A stretch of DNA of 64,000 nt from Bradyrhizobium icense (GCF_001693385.1 NZ_CP016428.1:5332001-5396000), one strand, 5' to 3'; counted from the first letter of the stretch, positions 46,001 to 56,204 are shown. Notes: generated from the sequence alone by a model not told the origin. Program-made: numbers and translations.

Positions 46001-47212
46001 TTACATCACAAAGATCTCTCGCGGCAGAGTCGTGAACACTTCTGCGCCAGTTTCGGTAACCCTGAACGTCTCGCTGAGAGCATAGCCGAAATCTTCATCG
46101 ATCCAATTATTGAGCAGTAGGTGGAAGGTCATGTTCGGCTGCAAGACAGTCCGATCACTCTCCTTGATGCTGGCCGTCGGCTCAAGCCAATCGATTCCGA
46201 TGGAGTAGCCACACCGCGTTTCTTTCTCGAAACCATACTTCTTGATCGTGGAGTTGAAAGCCGTTGCGATATCGCCGCAAGTAATTCCGGGCCTGACGAC
46301 TGCGAGGGCGGCTTCCATACCGGCAACTTCACCCTCGTGAACACGACGCAGGCGCTCTGAAGGCTTCCCGATCATGAAGGTACGGCTCAGTGCTGAGACA
46401 TAGCCGTAACGCACAGCACCGAATTCGAAGTTAACTTGCGACCCCTGGTGAAGAACATCTTCACTCCACCGAGTATGGGGGGTGGCCGCAAGCGGGGAGG
46501 CGCACAGGTGAAAGTCCGAAACGTCTGTGCCCGGTTTGCCATTGACGCCACGAACCAATGTGGCAATGATCTCTGCGGCCGCATCAGCTTCTCTCACGCC
46601 TGGCCGGATGACCTCTTTCGCGCGCAAGATTCCCGCATCGGCAATGGCCGCGGCTTCTTTCATAATGGCGATTTCGAGGTCAGACTTAATCAGCCGAAGC
46701 CAGGTGACGCAGTCCGTGAAGTCCACCAAGGTGGCTTGCGGCATTTTGGCCTTAAATTTGCCTATCGACCGATGAGGCAGGAATTTCATCTCGAGCCCTA
46801 CACCGGTGCTGGCCAGGCCATTGTCACGTAAAAAGTCGCTCACGGCGTCGAAACCATCCATTTCGCGGTTACCAACAAGGCTTTCGGGGTAGCCGATGAT
46901 CCGGCTGTTGTCGATGAACATCTCGTACTTTGCCGACGGCGCATCACAGCGACGCACGATGAAGCAGGGTTCTTCATCCTTTAGACAGACGATCAGACCT
47001 TGAGGAACGTACCCGGATCTAGCAGTGTAGCCGCTAAGATAAGTGATGTTCGACGAGACGGTAACGATCAATACTTCGATTTCCTGCCGTTTCATTTCTG
47101 CCTTAACTGCGGACAGACGTCGCAGATATTCGGTCCGTGGAAACGCTTGCGGTCCCTTGGGCATTGCCATGACTTTAACTCCCACGCCGTGAATGAGGTT
47201 CCTGGTTTGCAA
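46001..47212 (-). CDS. M24-family ectoine-hydrolase-like protein (DoeA/EutD-like)
   Basis: The 403-residue protein (alternative start MAMPKGPQ at 47167) has the creatinase N-terminal domain TEYLRRLSAVKAEMKRQEIE, then LIVTVSSNITYLSGYTARSG. The pita-bread C-terminal domain carries DVSDFHLCASPLAATPHTRW, VNFEFGAVRYGYVSALSRTF and GYSIGIDWLEP. The positions of the usual five metal ligands are partly replaced, as is typical of DoeA, which opens the ectoine ring, and of creatinase. The neighbouring EutB-like dehydratase and racemase-like gene recall the eut/doe clusters of rhizobia. An M24 peptidase acting on another cyclic or N-methylated amino acid is the alternative. Confidence 0.72.
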   Translation of the reverse strand: MQTRNLIHGVGVKVMAMPKGPQAFPRTEYLRRLSAVKAEMKRQEIEVLIVTVSSNITYLSGYTARSGYVPQGLIVCLKDEEPCFIVRRCDAPSAKYEMFIDNSRIIGYPESLVGNREMDGFDAVSDFLRDNGLASTGVGLEMKFLPHRSIGKFKAKMPQATLVDFTDCVTWLRLIKSDLEIAIMKEAAAIADAGILRAKEVIRPGVREADAAAEIIATLVRGVNGKPGTDVSDFHLCASPLAATPHTRWSEDVLHQGSQVNFEFGAVRYGYVSALSRTFMIGKPSERLRRVHEGEVAGMEAALAVVRPGITCGDIATAFNSTIKKYGFEKETRCGYSIGIDWLEPTASIKESDRTVLQPNMTFHLLLNNWIDEDFGYALSETFRVTETGAEVFTTLPREIFVM

Positions 47213-47570
47213 GTGCCGGGAAGGGCTCGAATGGCTTCATGCTAGTCTGTTGCTCACCTCAGGCCCGCAACGTCCGATTTCGCTATAAACGAGCGACTCG
47301 AACCGCCGAGCAGCACTCCTTGTGATCGAGCACGAATGTGAGGAACTAAGGTTGTACTCACAACCAAAGAAGACGTAGCACCAGCCTGCTCTCGCCCTTG
47401 CTCGCGGGCCCTTCAGGGGTGAGCAGGCCGAAACCCAAGCATTCAACACCATCGAGCAGCGCTCGGCCAAGCTCAAATACATGGATTCGACCGCGCTTAT
47501 GCAACTTGCGACACGGGCCGTTGCCTGCCCCCTCCAGCCGCGAAGCAACACATCCCTTCACCCACAGATG
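47213..47570. other. No recognisable gene
   Basis: Intergenic region upstream of the ectoine-hydrolase-like gene; no sigma-54 or NifA site found. Confidence 0.45.
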
Positions 47571-48296
47571 CTAGACCATAGTACGCTCTGGCGCGACGGA
47601 TGCGAACGTCATCCGACACAGGGTCGTGATGTCATAAACGGGCAGCCCTGTAATACGGCGGATTGCTGGCGCAACCAACGGGAACACCGTGCACTCGAAC
47701 AGGATTGCCGCGATTTCGGGATGCACGGCGCGAAGTCGCGCGACGCAGGCCGCGACCTCTTCCTCAATATCTGCGAGATCGGTCGGCAGTGGCGTACGCC
47801 TCATCTCGTTGCGCCACAACTTGCCGCCTTCGAGACCGCCGATAACCACCCTCGCGCGCCCGGCCAGATGATTGACCCCGAGCAGATCTTCCCCGCAATG
47901 GGTCGAGTCGAAGGTTAAGACGGCGAGCTTGGCGGCAACTGGCAGCTGGCAGAGCAGCGCGGGTACCAGGAGCAGGCTCGACATCACAACAGGGACCTTT
48001 ACCGAAGCAGCCACTGCCGCCTGATACCGGATAGTGAAGCCGCAGTTCGAGCTTATTGCGACGGCGCCCCGCTCAACTAAGCGCCGCGCAGCTGCGATGT
48101 AGGCCAGCTCAAGCGCTGGATTGCCGCGAATAACATCATCCCCATAAGCCCCAGCGACTGTTTCCGAGATGGTCGGGAATCCGAACGTAGCAGGATTTCG
48201 CATCGAGCCGATTGGCAGCGTCAGCGGCGCCGCATCGGGCGGAAGCGCGCGATCCAGGAGCAGAATACCAAGGGGTTGCGAAAATGATGTTGTCAT
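47571..48296 (-). CDS. Asp/Glu racemase-like protein (EutA-like family)
   Basis: From ATG 48296 the 241-residue product reads MTTSFSQPLGILLLDRALPP. It has the first catalytic-type cysteine in VAISSNCGFTIRYQAAVAAS (residue about 85) and a second in AAILFECTVFPLVAPAIRRI (about 190), the two-cysteine layout of Asp/Glu/hydantoin racemases. Proteins of this superfamily also act as maleate isomerases and decarboxylases, and one (EutA) sits in ectoine operons. It is intact and in the same direction as the hydrolase and dehydratase to its left. A decayed copy lies at 31625-32105. Confidence 0.78.
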   Translation of the reverse strand: MTTSFSQPLGILLLDRALPPDAAPLTLPIGSMRNPATFGFPTISETVAGAYGDDVIRGNPALELAYIAAARRLVERGAVAISSNCGFTIRYQAAVAASVKVPVVMSSLLLVPALLCQLPVAAKLAVLTFDSTHCGEDLLGVNHLAGRARVVIGGLEGGKLWRNEMRRTPLPTDLADIEEEVAACVARLRAVHPEIAAILFECTVFPLVAPAIRRITGLPVYDITTLCRMTFASVAPERTMV

Positions 48297-48639
48297 GGCG
48301 CATACATAACAAGGGTCACAGCCGATTTCCGCCAATGTACGTGCTTACCGCGCCGAATTTGCACGACCTATTGGGGAATTCCGAAAGTTTACTGCAACCA
48401 AGCGTGAATTGCCAGAAAGTCCTCGTGGCAGTATCGCGAAGCCACGGCCGTAGCCGCTCAGATCGTTGAAGCGGTCGTGGCGTGCGCGACCGACGCAGCT
48501 ATTGAAGCTGCCGGCCGTTCAGTAAGGATCGCAAGGACGTCCGGCGCATCGGCGAAGACACAGAGCTCAAAGAGGAACTGACACCCGCAGAGCTCTTACA
48601 GAAGCCGGTTTTCGCGCCTGAATTTCCAGACGTTCTCGA
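48297..48639. other. No recognisable gene
   Basis: Upstream of the racemase-like gene; nothing supported. Confidence 0.4.
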
Positions 48640-48799
48640 ATGGATCGAGCTCGGGGCATCTCGGAGCCGTCGACCGGGCAATGCGATCGCTCGCGCACGG
48701 CTCGCCGAGCTGGTGCCTGTTCGCCGGTGGTTTGGCGATCGACCGCTGCAGGTCCTGCTCAGGCGCGAGGGTATTGACATCAACATAAGAGCTCTCTGA
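48640..48799 (+). pseudogene. IS3-family orfB fragment
   Basis: The frame reads LVPVRRWFGDRPLQVLLRRE, then GIDIN, matching VRRRFGYRRLHVLLRREGI of IS3 orfB proteins. Confidence 0.6.
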
Positions 48800-48808
48800 A
48801 TTGTCATA

Positions 48809-50143
48809 TCACCTCAGCGGGTAGGGCTTTCCGGTTGCCTCGGCTACTTGCTCCAAGACGCAGTCGCACAGCCGCTCTATGTCGCGGACCTCGTGCTCCG
48901 CTGTAATGCACACCCGAATCCTCGCTTTTCCTTCGCCGACTGCTGGCAAGAACGTCAGCGAGGTATAAAATCCGCGATCGAGAAGGCCTCTTGCGATTGC
49001 AATCGCATTGGCCTCCGATCCGATAGCCATCGTTCTGATCGGAAGTGAATTGCCTTGTTCGGCGGTTGCGATACGGCGGTCAAAGAGGTCAATTCGTTGC
49101 GCCAATCTCCCCTGCCGCTGGCCGAGTTCTGCCGAGCGGTGAATTTTGCACGACCCAAGCGCCGCGCCAACCGCCGCAAGATTGGGTGCGCCCGAAAATG
49201 CATAGGGAATGGAGTATCGTCGAAACAGCGCCTCGTGGTCGACCGTTCCAAGCATCAATATTCCGCCCGATGCGCCGAATCCCTTGGCCAGCGAGGCGGC
49301 TATGACCGTTCGCTCACCGAGCCCTTGCGGAAACTGAGAGCGAGCAAATCCTTCCCCTTGGCGTCCGAAGATCGATATGCCGTGAGCATCGTCGATATAG
49401 AGAAAAAGCCCATACCGTTCCTGGAGCTGACGCAGTTCCTTGATCGGCGAATAGTCTCCCATGGAGTAAACACCATCGCATACATATGCGACCACGGGAT
49501 TTTCGCGGCACAAACGTTCGACTGCGTCGATGTCGTTGTGGACGATCGTTTCCACCCGCGTTTCATCAGCCACCACCGACTTGTGATAGGCGAGCGAGAT
49601 GTGTGCAAAGCTGTCGAATACCACAACCGGCTTCCTTCCGCCGGTCAATTGGCCCGAGGCGAGGATGGGCATCGCGCCCAGATTGGCGAGCATGACACTG
49701 GAAAAGGCGAGCACGCGCGCGCAGAACATCTCGGAGAGAGTTTCTTCAAGTTCTCCAAGAAGATCGAAATTGAGTTGCGTGCGGGCGCAGGACCAATGCA
49801 ATGACCGTTGCTCCTCGATCGCCTCGATCGCGCCAGCGACGACCACCGGATGATTGTCGAGGCCCAGGTAGGAGCATCGCAGGAAATCAACTACCAGCGG
49901 ACGGCTCTCAAGTGGACCGTTGCCCCAAGCGATAGTGCGTCCGGTCGTGGAACGTCCATGAGCGGCCATGAGGCCAGACGTGTGGGCCGCATCGGGGTAC
50001 TGCCTGCTCCCGCCGATCACGTAGGTGGCGTTCCGAAGGTGTTCAGTCGGGCCACCACCATCCGATGGCGCGATCCGCTGCTGCATGCTAAGTTCCATTC
50101 TGATCCACAAAGGATATCCAGCCGATCGTTCAGCTGTGCCCAC
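48809..50143 (-). CDS. Alpha-oxoamine synthase family PLP enzyme (BioF/KBL/ALAS-like)
   Basis: The open frame has 444 codons; ATGs at 50098 and 50086 (MQQRIAPSDGG) may be the real start. Conserved blocks are FLRCSYLGLDNHPVVVAGAI near residue 88, EETLSEMFCARVLAFSSVML, YVCDGVYSMGDYSPIKELRQ, LFLYIDDAHGISIFGRQGEG (Asp-His around the cofactor ring) and VIAASLAKGFGASGGILML, holding the Schiff-base lysine. The family condenses an amino acid with an acyl thioester and loses CO2. No bio or hem genes are nearby, but an acyl-CoA ligase gene lies about 1.1 kb upstream in the same direction, which could supply the acyl donor (inference). Confidence 0.85.
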   Translation of the reverse strand: MGTAERSAGYPLWIRMELSMQQRIAPSDGGGPTEHLRNATYVIGGSRQYPDAAHTSGLMAAHGRSTTGRTIAWGNGPLESRPLVVDFLRCSYLGLDNHPVVVAGAIEAIEEQRSLHWSCARTQLNFDLLGELEETLSEMFCARVLAFSSVMLANLGAMPILASGQLTGGRKPVVVFDSFAHISLAYHKSVVADETRVETIVHNDIDAVERLCRENPVVAYVCDGVYSMGDYSPIKELRQLQERYGLFLYIDDAHGISIFGRQGEGFARSQFPQGLGERTVIAASLAKGFGASGGILMLGTVDHEALFRRYSIPYAFSGAPNLAAVGAALGSCKIHRSAELGQRQGRLAQRIDLFDRRIATAEQGNSLPIRTMAIGSEANAIAIARGLLDRGFYTSLTFLPAVGEGKARIRVCITAEHEVRDIERLCDCVLEQVAEATGKPYPLR

Positions 50144-50693
50144 ATGACAGCGAGGCTTACGCCAATGGGCAACTGCAGACCCTGTTCAAGTCTTACGGGC
50201 AGCTCGATTGGCCCTAGTCCCGACGAGTTAAATCACCGGCTATTTCGCTTGAACAGCTACCAAATCAAGTAGCTATCCAGATTAGGGACATAGGTCCATT
50301 GTGTACCCGCATACTGGCTGATCTCGGTGCGGATGCCCTCAAATCGAAGCCATCCAATATTCTGACTGGTACCGTGGTGTTGATCGGCGTGCCGCTTACG
50401 TCGACGGCCAGATGTATAGACAATGCGCTTCTGTAATCATGAATCGTAACAAGCGCGACATCGCACTCGACCTGACGCGGCCGCAAGGCTTCGCTCTCGC
50501 AAGCGGCTTTTGTACTGTATTCCGTTGATGTGCTGCCGAAGCTCGCGTTGACTTACGGCGTGCTCAGAATACTCAATCTATCATAGTATCCGTGTCAATC
50601 TTTGGTGTGGACTGCATCTATCGCAGTTTGCGAGCCTATGGCTGGACTCGAGCACGGGTCTGGTTCACGACCCGAAACCCCGACGGCCACGCA
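50144..50693. other. No clear gene; possible CoA-transferase scrap
   Basis: A minus-strand frame at 50265-50486 contains PINTTVPVRILDGFDLRASA, vaguely like the end of CaiB-type proteins, but too weak to call. Confidence 0.3.
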
Positions 50694-51195
50694 TCATGAG
50701 CCATGCGGCCGGATGACACAGTGCCGATCAGATGTCTTCGGGTATTCGCGAAATGCTGCTGCTCGCCGGGACCTGGAATCGTTCCGCCAGGGCTTCAGCC
50801 GCTGGATCGAACCAACGGTCAAGCCCTGTTCTTCCCCAAGCAAGGTAGGTATAGTCGCGGCGCGCACGCTTTTCTCGGTATGGCACGGGGATAATCGGAT
50901 CTTCCGTTTCAGTCCCACTGCAAACCACTCCAGCGCTGTACGTGCCTTCAGCCTCGGCACAAACTCTCGTTCGATCTGTTCCATGTGTGGCAGGTGATCT
51001 TTGGCAAGGACCGGAGCATTCTCACGCAATTCGGGCAGGCCGAGCGTATCGCACAATGCGCGCTATTGTATTCGCGTGACCGTCGTAATGCCGAGCCAAC
51101 CGAGAAAGGTTAATGCCAGTGCGGGCGGATCACGTCGCCACACGCAAGCGCCTCGTGGCGAGACGCCGACGGTGGTCATTGCGCTCCTTGGATCG
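50694..51195 (-). pseudogene. CaiB/BaiF CoA-transferase fragment
   Basis: The reading LCDTLGLPELRENAPVLAKD, HMEQIEREFVPRLKARTALE and WFAVGLK, then in another frame PIIPVPYREKR, resembles the region of CaiB-family proteins where the second CoA-binding lobe begins. The catalytic Asp domain is absent. It follows the acyl-CoA ligase gene in the same direction. Confidence 0.55.
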
Positions 51196-51251
51196 CTTGA
51201 ACTATCGAACTGGCACCTGCACGCGCTCAAACTGAGGTTGAAAAGTCCGCG

Positions 51252-52904
51252 TCAGTGCCAGCGCATCGCCTCAGCGTCGTACGCGCCGGCAAGCGGATCG
51301 CTCACGGCCATCAGCTCACGTTTGAGCACTTTACTGCTGGAGGTGGTTCTAGGCAGCGCCGGGATGAAGGCAATGTACCGCGGCACCTTGAACACTGCAA
51401 GGTTGGCGCGAGCATGTCTGAGAATGCGCTCCACGTCTAGCTTGTCTGGCGTGATGCCTTCCCTCAATTCGACGCAAATCTTGATCTCCTCGCCGCGCTT
51501 CACATCGCGAACGGGCACGGCGGCCACATCTGCAATCTCGGGAATCTCTCGGATGACCGCCTCCACCTCGCGTGCAGCGATGTTCTCGTTCGAGCGGCGG
51601 ATCATGTCCTTCGTGCGCCCCACCAGCCAATGAAAGCCGAGCTCATCGCAACGCAGCAGATCACCGGTCTTGAACCATTCGCCTTCAAACAAGGCGGCAT
51701 TTGCTTCCGGCTTATTCCAATAGCCCTTTAGGATCCCGCGCCCCCTCACCCACAGCTCGCCGACATCGCCGACCGGCGTGGGGCTGCCATCCTCGTTCAT
51801 CAGCCGCAGCGCCCGAAAAGGCGCACGAATCCCCACCGAACCCGAGTCCGCCAGTTCGTCGAGATCGTTCGTCATCAGCGTGGCAAAGCCGATTTCTGTC
51901 ATCCCATAAGCGTCCTGGGTGCGCGCTCCAAACCGCTTCCGAAATTGGCGCACCAGATCAGGACTCCAGCCCCAATTCAGGGTCTGTTTTAGGCATGTCG
52001 CCCCGTCCTCGGCAGAGGCCTCGGCCTGGCGGCCTATCAGCTCGGGAAATTGGCACCACTCGATGCGGTGCTTCTTGATCCAACCAATGAAGCGCGTCGA
52101 GCTGAATTGCGGAGCCAGGTAGAGCGTGCCGCCCTGTCGATATGACCTCAGGAGATGCTCTTGCGGATCGCCGTAGAAGAAAGGCTGCGCAGATAGATAC
52201 CTCTGATATGCTTGCACCTCCGAGCACGCCGCGTGGTACGACCTTACGCCCCAGTAATCGTGCGTCAACATGCAGCCCTTTGGAAAGCCCGTTGTTCCTG
52301 AGGTATACTGAATATTCAACAAATCATCGGGACGGATATCCTCTTCTATTAACGAGTCATCAGCGCCTTTGACCAATTGATCGAGCGTAGCGGCTGTCCC
52401 GTGGGAAGGCTGCCCAACGAGAATTACTCCCTCCTTCGCGAGGTCTTGCGGCCAAGGCTCCATCGCCGCGAACACTGACCACGCCGCCCCGTCGACAACG
52501 GCGAACTTGGCTTGTGTGTCGCTCAGAACGTATTCGATTTCCCTCGGCGTGTAGCGCATGTTGATCGGGACCATCACCGCACCGAGCTTCGCAATAGCGA
52601 ACCACAGGACCGGGAATTCGATGCGATTGGGTAGCATCACTCCAATGCGATCGCGCTTGCGTACGCCAAACGCACGTAGCGCATGCGCATATCTATTAGA
52701 CAATTGGTCCATCTCCAAGTAGGTCGCTCGCTCACCGCGATCGAAGACGTCGATCGCTGTGGTTGAGCCGTGCGTCTTCGCCCGCATTGAAACCAGCTGT
52801 GCGATTGTGATCGTCTCATATGCGGACTCCAGCGCCTCGATCTGGCGTAACGCGTTTGCGACGTGCTCTTGCAGCTGAGTTTCTGTCAATCTTTCGAGTA
52901 TCAT
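51252..52904 (-). CDS. Class I adenylate-forming acyl-CoA synthetase
   Basis: From MILERLTETQLQEHV (52904) the protein has 550 residues. It contains the P-loop-like A3 motif YTSGTTGFPKGCMLTH near residue 180, DAYGMTEIGFATL (A5) near 320, WFKTGDLLRCDELGFHWLVG and RTKDMI (A7/A8) near 410, and a C-terminal PRTTSSSKVLKRELM, where the A10 lysine is expected. This is a complete acyl-AMP/acyl-CoA ligase. The closest functional groups by length and motif are crotonobetaine/carnitine-CoA ligase and medium-chain acyl-CoA synthetases. A CaiB-like remnant directly downstream supports a carnitine- or betaine-like acid as substrate, but this is inference. Confidence 0.85.
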   Translation of the reverse strand: MILERLTETQLQEHVANALRQIEALESAYETITIAQLVSMRAKTHGSTTAIDVFDRGERATYLEMDQLSNRYAHALRAFGVRKRDRIGVMLPNRIEFPVLWFAIAKLGAVMVPINMRYTPREIEYVLSDTQAKFAVVDGAAWSVFAAMEPWPQDLAKEGVILVGQPSHGTAATLDQLVKGADDSLIEEDIRPDDLLNIQYTSGTTGFPKGCMLTHDYWGVRSYHAACSEVQAYQRYLSAQPFFYGDPQEHLLRSYRQGGTLYLAPQFSSTRFIGWIKKHRIEWCQFPELIGRQAEASAEDGATCLKQTLNWGWSPDLVRQFRKRFGARTQDAYGMTEIGFATLMTNDLDELADSGSVGIRAPFRALRLMNEDGSPTPVGDVGELWVRGRGILKGYWNKPEANAALFEGEWFKTGDLLRCDELGFHWLVGRTKDMIRRSNENIAAREVEAVIREIPEIADVAAVPVRDVKRGEEIKICVELREGITPDKLDVERILRHARANLAVFKVPRYIAFIPALPRTTSSSKVLKRELMAVSDPLAGAYDAEAMRWH

Positions 52905-53589
52905 AATTGTAACCTTCGGTTTCAGGAGGACACGAGAAGTCCGCAAACGTTCGATCTGACTCACCTCGCTTGGTTGCGGATCACCAGAGCCATCGCCGAC
53001 GGCGCTGATTTCCTAGACCTCAGCCTGCCCATCCAGCATGCGTATCGCGGAGATACGACCGTTGGTCAGGCGGCGCCGCTCCCGCGTGCCTGATGCGCAG
53101 CTTTGCACTCGGATCAAGATCAAACGGCGCGAACACGCAGGGCGATGCAGAGACCACCTTGCGACTCGGTGTGGCCCGCGTGCTCGAGGTAGGAGTTTGG
53201 CAGTCTTTTTTTGGTGCCGGCGCACCTGAGGGAACGTGAGACGTGCTGAGGATTAACCACGCTTGCCATTGCTGCACCTTTCTATCGTGATGACCTGCGT
53301 GCTAGCCTATTCTGCGAGTTAGCAATTAAGCGTACATGATCAACAAGGATCGGGGCACTACCTACTCTGGTGAGGATATCGTATCGCCATTTGAAGAAGC
53401 CGCCTAGCATGCATCAACCCACTGTGATGCTCGATCCTCTCAGAGACCCTTGGAACGGTGTGAGTCTAAGACGCAGATTTTTTGGTCGAAAGGAGATTAT
53501 CAGTTCTTTGGTTTCTCGTGGCACGCATTGTTTATTATGTGCCATGCAGAAACTCGTGCTGGCAAGACGGATGATCTCGGATACCAGAT
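52905..53589. other. No recognisable gene
   Basis: Upstream region of the acyl-CoA ligase gene. No frame with family features and no sigma-54/NifA site. Confidence 0.4.
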
Positions 53590-53860
53590 TGCAAGTTCAG
53601 GGTTTTCATCTCCGGCCAGAAGCGGGGCGTAAGACCGAGGCTCAAGTGCGGCAGGCGCCACAGATCCGCCGTCGAATCGTCATCGCCCATCTCAAGCTGA
53701 ACAATCGCATGGACCGCAACTATCCCTGGTACCGGCAAGGGGATGCTGCCAACGCCGTCCTCACCACAGCCAGCTACGACTTTCGCCACTTTATCCACTG
53801 GGTGAGGTTTGGCATCCCAAATTCTGGCTACACTCTTCGTCCACCCCCGAATTAATCCAG
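53590..53860 (+). pseudogene. IS5-family transposase C-terminal fragment
   Basis: The frame reads QIRRRIVIAHLKLNNRMDRN, then YPWYRQGDAANAVLTTASYD and FRHFIHWVRF, the end of an IS5-type transposase (VIGHxKxDGRMGRNYL...GYNFRLLLRWLR). The catalytic core is missing. It is a different subgroup from the IS5 remnant at 19215. Confidence 0.75.
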
Positions 53861-54204
53861 CCCCATACTACGATTCAGGGACGACGGCATCGCAAGGTGT
53901 TGGGCGTGCACCTCGAAGTGGTTCGGAACCGACGCGCGATGCATGTTCTTAAATGGATCTCGTTGGAATAGCCCCTTGCGTGACTTTCTTAGACTCGTGT
54001 ACCCGGAATGCCGCCGCAGTCGAAATCGGGTCTAAACAGGCTCAAGCCGAAGATCGAGTTCGTCACCTCGTGCAACTGCCTGATGGCCACAAGCAGTAGC
54101 ACGTTGTTCGAAACCTGCGCGGTGAAGATCTGGACGTTCTGGCGGCTGACGACGTGTTGTCATCTTGGCGAACGGCTAGCGTCTTGAGCCGCGTGGCGAC
54201 GAGC
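53861..54204. other. Unassigned stretch with a protein-like minus frame
   Basis: On the minus strand near 54010-54160 one frame reads NVQIFTAQVSNNVLLLVAIR, then QLHEVTNSIFGLSLFRPDFD. It is protein-like but not recognised and lacks a start. Confidence 0.3.
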
Positions 54205-54715
54205 CTATTCGACTCTGTGGCCGTATCGCTGTCGCTGTTGGCGGGCTGATATCTCGGCCAGCAGCACAGAATTGGAGGTTGCGCGGCCGCTCACCGGGCG
54301 TTCACGCCAAGCGTAATAGCGGCCGGCGAGACCTCGAGCACGGCGCACATCAGCCGCACCGGATAGGTGTCGCGGTGGTCCTCGATGAAACGGAAGCTCA
54401 TGTCCGGGTTCCGGCAAAGATCGCGATCGACTTTCTTAAAATGTCGCGCTCCATGCGCAGCCGCTCGTTCTCCTGGCGCAGCCGGGCGATCTCCGAAGCC
54501 TGGTCCGCCGACATCGGCGTCGCCTGCGTGTGGGGCGCCACGCCGCCGATGTCGGCTCCTGTCGGAACCTAGCCACCCAGCGTCGCAATACCGAGTCGCG
54601 CAGACCGAGCTCCTTGGCGACCGACCCGATCGATCGACCGCTCGACAGCACCAGCTCAACGGCCTGGCGCTTGTAGTCCTCTGTGAACGACCGACGTTGA
54701 CGTCCTTCCATCGAC
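54205..54715 (-). pseudogene. IS3-family orfA/orfB remnant
   Basis: orfA begins MEGRQRRSFTEDYKRQAVEL and VLSSGRSIGSVAKELGLRDS (54710 downward). After a frame change orfB begins MSFRFIEDHRDTYPVRLMCA and VLEVSPAAI, then ends. It has landed in and cut an unknown gene. Confidence 0.78.
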
Positions 54716-54719
54716 ACCT

Positions 54720-55065
54720 CCTGGCTCCTTGAGCCTACTACAGGTGTCCACTCATTCGGAGGAGGTTCAGATTCAAGGTGCTCCGCAGAGTTGGTCTGTG
54801 AAAGGTCATACAGTCGAGCAGCATATGAAAGGGCGACCTCGTTCTCGTTGACCCCGATGATCCAATAGCCCTCGGCTGATTTGATCGGCGAGCGATATGG
54901 CCGGAAATTTGGAGATATCCGCCCTTTTGTTGGAATGCCCTGCCTTATTGAGACATACTCATGAAAGTCGAATCCGACGAAAAGCTTGATGTCTCGCTGG
55001 GCGGCCGCGTCGCTATGTAATTGAAGCAAACGGGAGATTGGCAGCAGATCAGTTACGCTGTTCAC
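54720..55065 (-). pseudogene. Unknown protein, 3' end replaced by an IS3 element
   Basis: The first 105 codons read MNSVTDLLPISRLLQLHSDA, IKLFVGFDFHEYVSIRQGIP and KSAEGYWIIGVNENEVALSY, a well-formed soluble protein that I cannot name. It resembles a family of rhizobial hypotheticals. The frame runs into the IS3 orfA, so the gene has lost its C-terminus. Confidence 0.5.
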
Positions 55066-55429
55066 AGCATTAGCAATGGCTCGCGGCTACCTACTTTGGT
55101 GAGAAAAATGGTATTAATGTTAGAAAGCGAGTTGGCAGGTCTACGCATCAGCTGGCGGCAGAGAAAGAGCGGTAGCTAGTCCCCGTCCTTTAATCGCTGT
55201 CGCTATGACCAGGAAGACCCATCACTCACGATTGAGCAGCCGAGAAGATTCCAAGCGCGAGAATGGCACACTGTTCCAGACAACATGAAAGATTTCGGAC
55301 TTCGAATGCAGGCGCGGACGGCGGTAGATCGGAAATTCGCCGGAGCGCTCGACAATTTGAGCACGGCTTGAATCAGGGAAACTCCTCACATTCTGATCAT
55401 CCATTGGAGCTAAGCCGCGGACGGATCGA
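55066..55429. other. No recognisable gene
   Basis: A 60-codon minus frame (55222-55404) has no known features. Confidence 0.35.
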
Positions 55430-55650
55430 ATTCAATGCTTGAGGAGTTTGGGGGGACTTTGTGCATCCTGATGAGCAGGACGCCGTAGTCGGTGAGCGCC
55501 ATGATGCCTGCGTCTCGGACCCAAAAACCCACATGAGGCCGTCCGGGGGGTCTATTCTGTTGGCAACGTCCCACAGCCAGTCCTCGTCTCTGCCAAGATA
55601 ACGAGACCGATCGCGGTGACGGATTGAACTTTATTGACGTGGATGATCAG
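55430..55650 (-). pseudogene. Decayed copy of the small conserved hypothetical at 28195
   Basis: Read in changing frames, GRDEDWLWDVANRIDPPDGL, MWVFGS and IMALTDYGVLLIRMHKVPPN align with GEDEDWLREIGIEMEIEDGV, IWVYGV and VKAFTDFGIENLIELIKFYK. At least two frameshifts are present. Confidence 0.6.
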
Positions 55651-56106
55651 GCGGCATGAACGCAGGACGTTGACGCGCGACGCGTCATTCACGGCAATAA
55701 TTCATGCAGCTGATTTCATGGCATGTCGGCGATGCGCGAAGACGTCGGCGAGCCAGGCCTCGGCGAGGAATGGCAAAAATTGCCTTCTTGCATGGCTGTG
55801 ACCGACATCATGCGACAACTCGTTTCGGATCCTCCAGGTTCGCCTTTGCAGCGGCACAGGCCGCCGGCTTTACCGTAATGAACCGGAATGAAAGGACGTA
55901 GCCTTCGATGCATCGTTGCTCTCCTCTGGTCGTGCCTGACAGGCGCTCTGACGAGGGATTGGCTATTTCCGTCGTCTACTCCCTCATCGACCGGATCGGG
56001 CGCGCTCTCCACCCGGACACAGGCAAGCTTTAACTTCGGCCGAATGGCAATCGGCCTCACATGGGCGCCATCTTTGTCATGCCGGCCGGTCCGGTTGGCT
56101 ACGGCG
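55651..56106. other. No recognisable gene
   Basis: Upstream of the metK promoter region; competing frames on both strands without family features. Confidence 0.4.
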
Positions 56107-56122
56107 TGTGGGAAATTCGACA
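56107..56122. promoter_or_regulatory. NifA-type upstream activator sequence of P4
   Basis: TGTGGGAAATTCGACA fits TGT-N10-ACA exactly. Its centre is about 92 bases upstream of the -24 element. Confidence 0.75.
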
Positions 56123-56204
56123 ACCCGCAGCGTCATTTTAACTGCAAGCTACTAGTTACACGTATTTTCTCTCGTCAGGCAACCTGCGCACCGGATTCCG
56201 CGAG

